Source of the DNA: a virus
Length of the DNA stretch: 35,034 nucleotides
IMG/VR virus record: IMGVR_UViG_3300032893_000200
Location: 1-35,034 of that record
Direction: 5' to 3' (one strand)
Shown here: piece by piece, positions 25,910 to 32,181 of the stretch
Layout of the letters: each line of letters begins with the position of its first letter
Position numbering within the stretch: the stretch's first letter is position 1
Position numbers and translations under genes: made by a program
The notes under the pieces: model-generated
What the model was told of the DNA's origin: nothing
Database searches by the model: none
Seen by the model: only the letters and a program-made list of their open reading frames with translations

Positions 25910-26589
25910 GTTGGACTATCCCCTTGTTGGCCAAATAACGGGGCTACGGGTACCTTAAGCATCACCGCGCATCCTTTACAGAACCCCATCGTCTTCCCCC
26001 AGACGACCTCTACGTCATTCTTCTTACAACGCCCACACCACGAGTTCTCTAACCCTGGCATCTCTTCCCTAGCGATGACAGCAAACGTCTCCACGTCAAC
26101 GACGGCATCCGCCATCAAGTCAACGTTCCTCAACGTAGCGCTAGGATGGTACGTCGCCGTAGCCCATGCGGATTTCCCAGGCGCGATCTCCTGGTCCCAC
26201 CAGAGCCCATGCAAGTCGCTGATCCTCGACGAGAAAGGCAGCATGGCGTTCAGAGCTACCCCGCCCAGGACGAGAATGTACGACGGGTCGGCTGCTCGCA
26301 TCTGAGCGAGCAAGTTCGGTCTGCACAGTTCCACCTCCTGGCTGGTCGGCGTGCGGCCTGGATAGCACGATACCACATTAACGTACGACGTGTCGATAGG
26401 ATTTAAGCCCGCGCGCCAAAGCCAGGCTGACAGTTCCGCACCACTCCTGCCGACGAACGGCCTACCTTCCTGATCCTCCGTCTTGCCTGGTGCCTCACCG
26501 ACGACCAACACGTCAGACTTCAAGCTGAACACGCCCGGTACGGGGCCGTTCCCCACATGACACAGATCGCAGCTTGTGCATCCTTTCAC
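25906..26589 (-). CDS. Uracil-DNA glycosylase, family 4-like (Fe-S), with C-terminal zinc-ribbon-like tail
   Basis: 227 residues from GTG 26589, which has AGGGGA just upstream and overlaps the previous stop (GTGA). A longer frame exists but would run 106 bp into the nuclease gene. The enzyme removes uracil from DNA. Motifs: CTSC (C4/C7) and C...C around VSCYPGRTPTSQEVELC for the iron-sulphur cluster, GEAPG..ED..GRPFVGRSG (31-50) for the active site, and HPSATLRN near the C-terminal end of the core. An extra C-terminal piece (WCGRC and FCKGC) looks like a zinc ribbon not usual in this family. It either removes cytosine-deamination damage from phage DNA or attacks deaminated host DNA. Confidence 0.88.
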   Translation of the reverse strand: MKGCTSCDLCHVGNGPVPGVFSLKSDVLVVGEAPGKTEDQEGRPFVGRSGAELSAWLWRAGLNPIDTSYVNVVSCYPGRTPTSQEVELCRPNLLAQMRAADPSYILVLGGVALNAMLPFSSRISDLHGLWWDQEIAPGKSAWATATYHPSATLRNVDLMADAVVDVETFAVIAREEMPGLENSWCGRCKKNDVEVVWGKTMGFCKGCAVMLKVPVAPLFGQQGDSPT

Positions 26590-27248
26590 TTTTCCCCTGG
26601 CCGCAACCTGCTCCCTAACGCGCGATACAACGTCTCCGCTCGTCCCTTCCCCACTCCTTTGACGTTCTGCAACTCCCCTTGGCTCACCATCCATCCTAAC
26701 GGCACCCCCTCAAAGTAATCATAAATCCTGCCTGCCGTTTCCGCGCCGATCCCTTGAAACGATTGCAGCAGATGGATGCCCCAGTCACGACTTCCAACGG
26801 TCCCCCAGTCACCATTCGGATTGGGGCGGCCGGCGAGCGATCCGTGCCTGTTCTTCTGCAACCATTTCTCGACAAGCGGCAGCACGATCCTCGACTCGTC
26901 CACGCCATCCGTCGATATCACCCACAATCCTGAGCTTTGGACGGAGAACATCACGCCGTACCATTGCGCTCGGGTGAACGGCCGTCGTATCGCCATCAGA
27001 TTCCCGCTGCTTGACCATCGTACCTCCCCTTCCACCAACAATATCGCCTGCGCCAGACTCTTCATCTGGCCTAACTCTTTAGCCAACCGGCCGTCATGCA
27101 GACTGGCGACGAGATCACGTATCTCCTTACGCTGCACACCCACGAGTCCGTCCTTGCCTGGGAACAGGAAATCTGCGCCGTACTGTTCCGGCAGCGAGCT
27201 AACCGTCCCCAGTTCCTTCAACTTCTGCTCCGTGGGACTAACGAGCAA
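26586..27248 (-). CDS. ERCC4-type nuclease with HhH domain (XPF/Mus81-like)
   Basis: 220 residues from TTG 27248, supported by GGAG six bases upstream. The nuclease core has FLFPGKDGLVGVQRKEIRDL (about 27-46) and DGRLAKELGQM (52-62). The family signature is ERKxxxD; here the first residue is Gln (QRKEIRD). The C-terminus has two helix-hairpin-helix units (about 164-212): QGIGAETAGRIYDYF and VKGVGKGRAETLYRAL, which bind DNA. Such enzymes cut branched or flap DNA. It is coupled to the uracil glycosylase gene, pointing to a repair or recombination pair. Confidence 0.87.
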   Translation of the reverse strand: MLVSPTEQKLKELGTVSSLPEQYGADFLFPGKDGLVGVQRKEIRDLVASLHDGRLAKELGQMKSLAQAILLVEGEVRWSSSGNLMAIRRPFTRAQWYGVMFSVQSSGLWVISTDGVDESRIVLPLVEKWLQKNRHGSLAGRPNPNGDWGTVGSRDWGIHLLQSFQGIGAETAGRIYDYFEGVPLGWMVSQGELQNVKGVGKGRAETLYRALGSRLRPGEK

Positions 27249-27600
27249 CGATCTCTCCGCTTGGTACGCCAGCCTCAGGCGGCTCTCCGTACAGTCGAAT
27301 CATTGCCTCAACCATGCCCGTGTATGCGGCCAGTCCCTTACACAACGCCTGGCGTCCGAGAGGGTTATCTAAGCCTAACGTGCTTGCGCGGCGGACGTAC
27401 TGTAGGACCTGATTCTCCCACCAGCTACCGTCGCCGACGCCCTCTTCTGCCATAATAGGATCGTGGTCGGATTCCCGTACGGTATCGAACTTGTTGTCCG
27501 CGTAAATATACTCAGCCTGTAGCCATCGCATCCATGCGATCCGACTCCTACGCTGCACCTTAAACGCGTAGACCATCTTCCCCTTCATTTTATCTTCCAT
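27238..27600 (-). CDS. Hypothetical protein, 120 aa
   Basis: The start overlaps the endolysin stop as TGATG. The end overlaps the nuclease start by 11 bp. The N-terminus is basic (MEDKMKGKMVYAFKVQRRSR). The middle contains many Trp and Tyr (WMRWLQAEYIY; SWWENQVLQYV), and a helical part follows (RQALCKGLAAYTGMVEAMI). No enzymatic motif or membrane span is seen. No family is recognised. Confidence 0.6.
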   Translation of the reverse strand: MEDKMKGKMVYAFKVQRRSRIAWMRWLQAEYIYADNKFDTVRESDHDPIMAEEGVGDGSWWENQVLQYVRRASTLGLDNPLGRQALCKGLAAYTGMVEAMIRLYGEPPEAGVPSGEIVAR

Positions 27601-28295
27601 CAGTTAACTCCCAACAGTGCGTCCGCGGCTTCCCCGCCGAACACCATCCCGTTCACATTCCCGACGTTCTTAACCTTCTTCAAGTGGACGACGCCGTCCC
27701 GTGTCATCTTGCCGTATGCGTCCCCACTCTTCTTCACTAATCCCTTGCGTAACAGCAGGTCGTTCAACGTCTGCACGTCCACGCCCCTATCCCCAAACCT
27801 CAACGGATGGGCGGTCACTCGCATCCGCCATGCTGCTAGCTCCGCAATCTTCGTCCAGTCAACGGGCGGTGCGAGATGATAGTTAACATCAGGAATGATG
27901 AAACCGTCCTGATAGAAACTGACGTCAACGGTAGACGTATGAATCCCACTCCTAAACCCGTGTGCGGCCATCTCCGTACCGTCACCTAACGAGTACGACA
28001 CATGACCGAGCGGGCCGTAACCGTACCATTTTCCTTTGATGAGTGCGGCACCGCGTGTCTTCACGGCCGTATCAACGGACACGAGCCCGCCCACCCTCTT
28101 CGCCCAGTTGTAAATGTCTACGGTGTTACTGACCCCTGGCGGGACGACAACCCCCGCGTGCAGCAGTCCCGCGACGTACAACGCGCTACAGTCGTAGCAT
28201 GGGGCGTTTTCCACAATAGGACGGTGCAGACAGTACGGCTTACCTGTCTGAGCGAGTGCGAAATCAACGGCGACATAAATATCAGGCTGGGTCAT
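27600..28295 (-). CDS. NlpC/P60 endolysin with peptidoglycan-binding domain
   Basis: 231 residues. The N-terminal catalytic domain (about 1-140) has the NlpC/P60 motif YDCSAL with catalytic Cys36, GHVSYSLGDG with His98, and a third polar residue His112 in AAHG. The C-terminal domain (about 163-215) has LRFGDRGVDVQTLNDLLL and TRDGVVHLKKVKN, the peptidoglycan-binding repeat pattern. It would cleave stem-peptide bonds in the cell wall for lysis. There is no signal peptide, so a holin is needed; candidates lie at 10830, 24288 and 34856. It sits in the leftward replication operon rather than beside a holin, which is unusual. Confidence 0.88.
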   Translation of the reverse strand: MTQPDIYVAVDFALAQTGKPYCLHRPIVENAPCYDCSALYVAGLLHAGVVVPPGVSNTVDIYNWAKRVGGLVSVDTAVKTRGAALIKGKWYGYGPLGHVSYSLGDGTEMAAHGFRSGIHTSTVDVSFYQDGFIIPDVNYHLAPPVDWTKIAELAAWRMRVTAHPLRFGDRGVDVQTLNDLLLRKGLVKKSGDAYGKMTRDGVVHLKKVKNVGNVNGMVFGGEAADALLGVN

Positions 28296-28516
28296 GGCAT
28301 ACGTCCGTTGAGTAGACGTACAGCGCCGTCAATAGCTTGCGACGCTTCTGCCAGCGATTCCATGATAGCTTCCTTCTCATCTGGCGTTACGAGTCTATGC
28401 TTCACCAGATCAACGACATCTCGTGCGACCGCTTCCTTAATATCCGACACGTGATCGTACGGCGCAAACAGGTCAACGATATCGTCGAACAGTTCAGTCT
28501 CCGCATTCCGTCCCAT
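28292..28516 (-). CDS. Hypothetical helical protein, 74 aa
   Basis: The start at 28516 (TAATG overlap, GGAG six bases upstream) is preferred over an ATG 12 bp earlier. The sequence is acidic and all-helical (ELFDDIVDLFAPYDHVSDIK; EAIMESLAEASQAIDGAVRL). The stop overlaps the endolysin ATG as ATGA. No domain is recognised. It could be an accessory to the ATPase upstream. Confidence 0.65.
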   Translation of the reverse strand: MGRNAETELFDDIVDLFAPYDHVSDIKEAVARDVVDLVKHRLVTPDEKEAIMESLAEASQAIDGAVRLLNGRMP

Positions 28517-29316
28517 TAGACGCTCCATCCTGCGACAGTCAACAGATAATCAACGACGAAGTTTGTCAACGGTGCGTTCTCCACGACCTGTCGACTCCGC
28601 GCTCTGACAGTATTCATCACCCACGCCCCGGTCCCTTTCTTCCTCAACCGTACGATGTCGTGCATCAGGAAACCTGTGTGTTTCTCGCCGCCTGGGCGCA
28701 TTGCAGCGGTGCCATAGAAGTCACGAACATCCGCAGGGTCACCGCCCTTATTATTCACCGACGACGGCTGGACGACAGGCTTCTCATTCGCGCACAACAG
28801 CAGATGTCCAGGGTAACGGATCAGGTTGCCGACAAACTTTTCCTGATATCTCCGTTTAATAATCCCCCACGACACTCCATGCGCGTCAATGAACGGGTTG
28901 TCCTCCCCTTTCGACAGCCGTTCAACGGCCCAGTCGTCCAAGTCCTTCCCGCTCACGTCCAAAGAGAACGCAGATTGTACCGCATCCCATGCGGTGTCAC
29001 TACGGTCAACAACGAGTAAATCCTCAGGTCCGTCCGTTTCACGCGCCACCTTAACAGCACTAACATAGTCGTCGAACCGTTCCACATGACACACACTGAC
29101 ATTCTCTTCCCACCCTACGTACTGCTCCGTCGACGCCTCCGCACCCATGTCCGTGCAGATGACCCGTACTTTGGCCGTGCTGCCGGTGTCACGGAGCATC
29201 TTCGCCCAGTCAACCCACACTTGACTTTTCCCGCTGCCGTAGTCGCCGAAGACGATAATCCTCTCCCGACGACCGTTACTCTGGAGCACTTGGCGTATCC
29301 GTTTCCTCAGCAACAT
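28516..29316 (-). CDS. P-loop ATPase, RecA/Sak4-like recombinase candidate
   Basis: 266 residues from ATG 29316 (GAGG close upstream). GTG starts at 29334 and 29289 are alternatives, the latter with GGATACG upstream. Walker A is GDYGSGKS (24-31) and Walker B is DLLVVDRSD (99-107), followed by a helical and beta region with LIRYPGHLLLCANEKPVV and MHDIVRLRKKGTG. Length and motif spacing fit Sak4-type phage annealing or recombination ATPases. The gene directly upstream but one is a RecB/Cas4-like exonuclease, the usual partner. A replicative helicase loader is the main alternative. Confidence 0.75.
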   Translation of the reverse strand: MLLRKRIRQVLQSNGRRERIIVFGDYGSGKSQVWVDWAKMLRDTGSTAKVRVICTDMGAEASTEQYVGWEENVSVCHVERFDDYVSAVKVARETDGPEDLLVVDRSDTAWDAVQSAFSLDVSGKDLDDWAVERLSKGEDNPFIDAHGVSWGIIKRRYQEKFVGNLIRYPGHLLLCANEKPVVQPSSVNNKGGDPADVRDFYGTAAMRPGGEKHTGFLMHDIVRLRKKGTGAWVMNTVRARSRQVVENAPLTNFVVDYLLTVAGWSV

Positions 29317-29593
29317 TCGCCTCAGGCTGGTCACGGAAGCTTGCCAAATCCGTCACCCCGCCGCCGTTCGCCCCTGGGATAATCAGCCCCGATTTCGCCT
29401 GCGTCGCGGCCTTCTGTGCGTTCAGGCACATTGCGGTGATAGCTTCCGGCGGCCAGAACGTCACGTTCATCGTATCCGGCGTACGGATAGTCATAATGAC
29501 GATCGGCATACCGTTCGCGGACGCTGGTGCGAACTCGAAACTGGCGGGGATAGGGGCGAACTGAATAGCTTGATCGTTCGTAGGTGTGTCCAT
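29276..29593 (-). CDS. Hypothetical protein, 105 aa
   Basis: The ATG at 29593 has AGAGGAG five or six bases upstream and is preferred over a longer frame that enters the exonuclease gene. The N-terminal half has a beta pattern (FEFAPASANGMPIVIMTIRT, then PDTMNVTFWPP). The C-terminal half is a helix with a Gly/Asp tail. It sits between the exonuclease and the ATPase, so a role as a small recombination accessory is possible. The sequence shows no known domain. Confidence 0.65.
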   Translation of the reverse strand: MDTPTNDQAIQFAPIPASFEFAPASANGMPIVIMTIRTPDTMNVTFWPPEAITAMCLNAQKAATQAKSGLIIPGANGGGVTDLASFRDQPEANVAEETDTPSAPE

Positions 29594-29594
29594 C

Positions 29595-30536
29595 TTACTC
29601 CTCTGTTTTCTCGGTCTGGCCGTCCGCTTGTTGGACAATATCGTCACCCTCCTCGTACAATGTCACCCGCACCTGCGTAGACTTCGTCTCGTCCTTCCTC
29701 AAGTCGTCAGGGTTAATGCCCGCATCCCGCATCTTCTGCTCATCGAACGTGCGAGGGTTACGCTTATCGAAGTATGTCACAGCTACACGTTCAGACCTGT
29801 ACGACTTACGACCTGTAGCTTCATCTAGCAGCTTACGTAGCTTCGCCTTCGCATCCTTGCCTACCTTCTCAGCCGTCAGCGCAGCCTTGTACGACGTAGC
29901 TATGCCTTCAACCTCAAAGTTATCCGCGTCGTACGACACCTCTTCCAAGTACGAGAATGGACACGGCCATATGCGGACGTCACAGTCAACGGGCAGTTCC
30001 CCCAGACGAACAAACCTGTCAATCTCCAAGACGCGTGCTTTCAACTCGCCTAACGTAACGAACGGTTCGGTAACTTCTGTGATGTCCAGGTCGCCAGTCA
30101 GCCGGTTATATGCGACCAGCACGGCGGGCAGTTCCAACGCGTTCATGTACGACGACAGTTGCCACTTGTACTTCTGGATCAGACCGGGCGTATCCCAACC
30201 CATATGAATCCAGTCGTTGTACGCGGCGTCAGACATGCTCTTAGCTTCAACGATCCGCGCAGACTGGGCCTGTTCGCAGCCAATCCAATCAATGTGACCT
30301 TGTAGCAGGACGCGTGGAGTAACGGAAATGTTTACTTCTAACTGGGCGTTCGTCAACGTCCAGTCATTCTCCTCTAATGCGACGCCGATCTTAACTTCCG
30401 CGTCCGTTCCTTCCTGGAAAACGTCTAGCATCTTCTGCGGTGTCGCGAGCCGCTGATACTCCAACTTGCCGGCGACTTGCGACTTCACGCACCCGCCCAG
30501 TTCCGACGCGCGATAGACCCTGACGTCGTCGGTCAT
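29595..30536 (-). CDS. PD-(D/E)XK exonuclease (RecB/Cas4-like)
   Basis: 313 residues from ATG 30536 (GAGG six bases upstream; ATGA overlap with the previous stop). Motifs follow the order of the RecB-type family: SELGGC (11-16), GHIDWI with catalytic Asp83, VEAKS with Glu98 and Lys100, and KWQLSSYMNA (124-133) with Gln126. A single Cys (C16) lies in the first motif. I do not see the three C-terminal Cys of iron-sulphur Cas4. It probably resects DNA ends to give single strands for the nearby Sak4-like ATPase. Together they form a phage recombination module. Confidence 0.88.
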   Translation of the reverse strand: MTDDVRVYRASELGGCVKSQVAGKLEYQRLATPQKMLDVFQEGTDAEVKIGVALEENDWTLTNAQLEVNISVTPRVLLQGHIDWIGCEQAQSARIVEAKSMSDAAYNDWIHMGWDTPGLIQKYKWQLSSYMNALELPAVLVAYNRLTGDLDITEVTEPFVTLGELKARVLEIDRFVRLGELPVDCDVRIWPCPFSYLEEVSYDADNFEVEGIATSYKAALTAEKVGKDAKAKLRKLLDEATGRKSYRSERVAVTYFDKRNPRTFDEQKMRDAGINPDDLRKDETKSTQVRVTLYEEGDDIVQQADGQTEKTEE

Positions 30537-30715
30537 TCTATTCCTCTCGCGTCCATCCATACGGGCAGGTGACGAATCTCGGGCCCGCTACACGATGGCG
30601 GACCGTCATACGCGTCCAGTAGTTCAACCTGTCCGCATTCAGGACAGAGGTAAATGACCATCAATGATGGTGCTTCCTTCTTCTGCGAGAGGCGCTTACC
30701 TGACGTCTCACTCAT
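30533..30715 (-). CDS. Small zinc-binding protein, 60 aa
   Basis: Start has a strong GGAGGAG site. MVIYLCPECGQVELLDAYDG (about 19-38) has CPECG, and a further Cys lies in PPSCSGP. This is a half zinc ribbon; only three Cys are present, so His46 or another residue would have to complete the site. The stop overlaps the exonuclease start. It probably adapts protein or DNA contacts in the recombination module. Confidence 0.6.
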   Translation of the reverse strand: MSETSGKRLSQKKEAPSLMVIYLCPECGQVELLDAYDGPPSCSGPEIRHLPVWMDARGIE

Positions 30716-30753
30716 TGTAACTCCTCCATTTCAGAGGTCCCATTACGGGGAGT

Positions 30754-30793
30754 GGGGCCGTCGCCTCGGAAAACCCACGACGACGACGGCCCC
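30754..30793. repeat. 10-bp inverted repeat in the leftward operon
   Basis: GGGGCCGTCG (30754-30763) and CGACGGCCCC (30784-30793) are perfect reverse complements with a 20-base loop. It lies in the only sizeable gap (115 bp) of the leftward operon, with a second hairpin 4 bp away. Neither strand has a T-tract, so it is not a clear terminator. Confidence 0.65.
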
Positions 30794-30797
30794 AATG

Positions 30798-30825
30798 CTG
30801 CCTGGTCGTTCGGCGGACCAGGCAG
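30798..30825. repeat. 10-bp inverted repeat, second hairpin of a tandem pair
   Basis: CTGCCTGGTC (30798-30807) and GACCAGGCAG (30816-30825) are perfect reverse complements with an 8-base loop (GTTCGGCG). It begins 5 bp past the stop of the gene at 30831-31325. A processed or stalled leftward transcript would carry two stems here, just before the strong ribosome-binding site of the next gene. It may shape the relative expression of the two operon halves. Confidence 0.65.
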
Positions 30826-30830
30826 TTACC

Positions 30831-31325
30831 TTACGACGCCGGCGTTGTCACCTGCTGTCCGTGCGCCTGACCTTCCGCCTGAGCCTTCGCTTTCTCTTCC
30901 GCAGCCCGAGCCTTATCACGTTCCCGCTGCTTACGCTGAATGGTCGCTACACGTTCCTTCTCGGCGGCGACATGCGCATCATATGCGCCATCAACAATCT
31001 TCGACGGCGAGTAAATGACGAACAGGTGCCAGACGTCATCAATGTTACGGACGGCAAACTCATGCCCTGTTGCCGCCATCGTACGACCGTTCCGCTGCCT
31101 CAGCACATTAGCGGCAGCCTTCGCAGCCGTCTCATTGACGTACCGGCGGATGCTTACTGGCTTGTCCCATGCGTCGCGATTCGCGTGCAAATCAGCGAGC
31201 AACGTGTCGAACTCGCTGCCGCCTCCGCCGGACTTCCGTTCCGGTGCGGGAGGAAGCTCATCAAATACGATCGGGCCGGAATCGACGCTCCGAGTCCGCT
31301 TCGGCTTCTCTTCGGTCTGAGTCAT
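30831..31325 (-). CDS. Hypothetical phage protein, 164 aa
   Basis: Residues about 1-40 are charged and disordered. A folded core (about 40-115) has VSIRRYVNETAAKAAANVLR and FAVRNIDDVWHLFVIYSP. The last 45 residues form a Lys/Arg/Glu/Ala helix (KERVATIQRKQRERDKARAA) with the look of a coiled coil. No family is recognised. It lies between the 240-residue protein and the recombination genes in a tight operon. Confidence 0.65.
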   Translation of the reverse strand: MTQTEEKPKRTRSVDSGPIVFDELPPAPERKSGGGGSEFDTLLADLHANRDAWDKPVSIRRYVNETAAKAAANVLRQRNGRTMAATGHEFAVRNIDDVWHLFVIYSPSKIVDGAYDAHVAAEKERVATIQRKQRERDKARAAEEKAKAQAEGQAHGQQVTTPAS

Positions 31326-31330
31326 GTTAC

Positions 31331-32053
31331 CTACGCCTCATTTCTCAGGGTCGCATACAACCCTGTCTCGTCAGCCAACTGTGACACCAACTCCGCATTC
31401 TGCAACAGCCTGCCACCATCGTACCCCATGACGTCCTCGACCCACTGGCCGTGTTCCATCTGCTTCGCCTTCATCTTCAAGACGATACGGTCAGCGGGTG
31501 CGATAACATCTGACGACTGGTCGGCTGCTGCTGGTTGGGACGTTACCGCGGTCAATCCTGGCTGTCCATCACTGACGCCGAGAAACTTCGTCGGGAAGTT
31601 TTTGGTACTCACCCCTTCCCGTTCCTCACCCGTCTCCCGGTCCTTAAACTTGTACGGCCGGGCTGTCTCCTCAAAGAAGAACCTGAGCCCGACCCACACG
31701 CCCGCCTCAGTCATCTTGCCACGCTCACGCAACACGTCAATCGCCTCCGGGCAGTTGGCGATAATCTTCGTCACCAGTTGCCCGACCTGCGAGTTCATGT
31801 TGAACGTCTTCGTCGCATCCTCTGACTTGTGTTGGACTGTCTTACCGCCGTCCCATGTCTCCCAGTCGGGCGGGAGGTTGTACCGTTCCTCATGCTCAGG
31901 CTTCTCAGGCGCGTCCGTATCCATTTTCAGGATCAAAAACTTCGTCTGGCCTTGGTTATATGCGGGGTCGCTGCCAAAGTACGCCTCTCGTACCGTACCT
32001 TCATAGTTCGTCAGGTTACCCGACTCTGGCTGCCACGGGTCCTTCTCAGTCAC
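31331..32053 (-). CDS. Hypothetical phage protein, 240 aa (ssDNA-binding candidate)
   Basis: GTG start overlapping the previous stop (GTGA), with GGAGG five bases upstream. The first 140 residues show an OB-like beta pattern (NYEGTVREAYFG, TKFLILKMDTD, YNLPPDWETWDGGKTVQHKS, GLRFFFEETARPYKF). A Ser/Ala/Pro linker and a helical C-terminal part follow. Proteins with a similar opening occur beside phage recombination genes. A single-strand-binding partner for the exonuclease and ATPase would fill a gap, since no other SSB candidate is visible. That function is inferred, not shown. Confidence 0.65.
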   Translation of the reverse strand: MTEKDPWQPESGNLTNYEGTVREAYFGSDPAYNQGQTKFLILKMDTDAPEKPEHEERYNLPPDWETWDGGKTVQHKSEDATKTFNMNSQVGQLVTKIIANCPEAIDVLRERGKMTEAGVWVGLRFFFEETARPYKFKDRETGEEREGVSTKNFPTKFLGVSDGQPGLTAVTSQPAAADQSSDVIAPADRIVLKMKAKQMEHGQWVEDVMGYDGGRLLQNAELVSQLADETGLYATLRNEA

Positions 32054-32181
32054 TCGTCCTCCTCATCGTCAACTTCAACTTGTCCTGTGCCCTCGCACTC
32101 TACACAGTCAATCTCCGTCCCGCAATGCGGGCAGTCGTCGAGACCTGTGCCGTCACAATACGGGCACTCCTTCGTCGCCAT
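32050..32181 (-). CDS. CXXCXGXG zinc mini-protein, 43 aa
   Basis: AGGAG sits just upstream of the ATG, within the helicase stop. The protein has CPYCDGTG, CPHCG and CVECEGTG, six Cys in three pairs. CxxCxGxG is the repeat of the DnaJ central zinc finger, here miniaturised, and the tail is acidic (VEVDDEEDE). It is too short for automatic gene callers in many settings. Its place between helicase and the SSB-like candidate suggests a zinc-dependent adaptor. The function is unknown. Confidence 0.75.
   Translation of the reverse strand: MATKECPYCDGTGLDDCPHCGTEIDCVECEGTGQVEVDDEEDE

Noticed and set aside
25511-26305. 264-codon rightward open frame
   Set aside because: Antisense to the Cys-rich gene and the uracil glycosylase; no ribosome-binding site and low-complexity Arg/Ser-rich translation.
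30654-32006. 450-codon rightward open frame
   Set aside because: It lies wholly opposite four well-supported leftward genes with coupled starts and zinc or beta motifs, and its translation is Ser/Arg/Pro/Leu-rich without domain structure, as expected of an antisense shadow.
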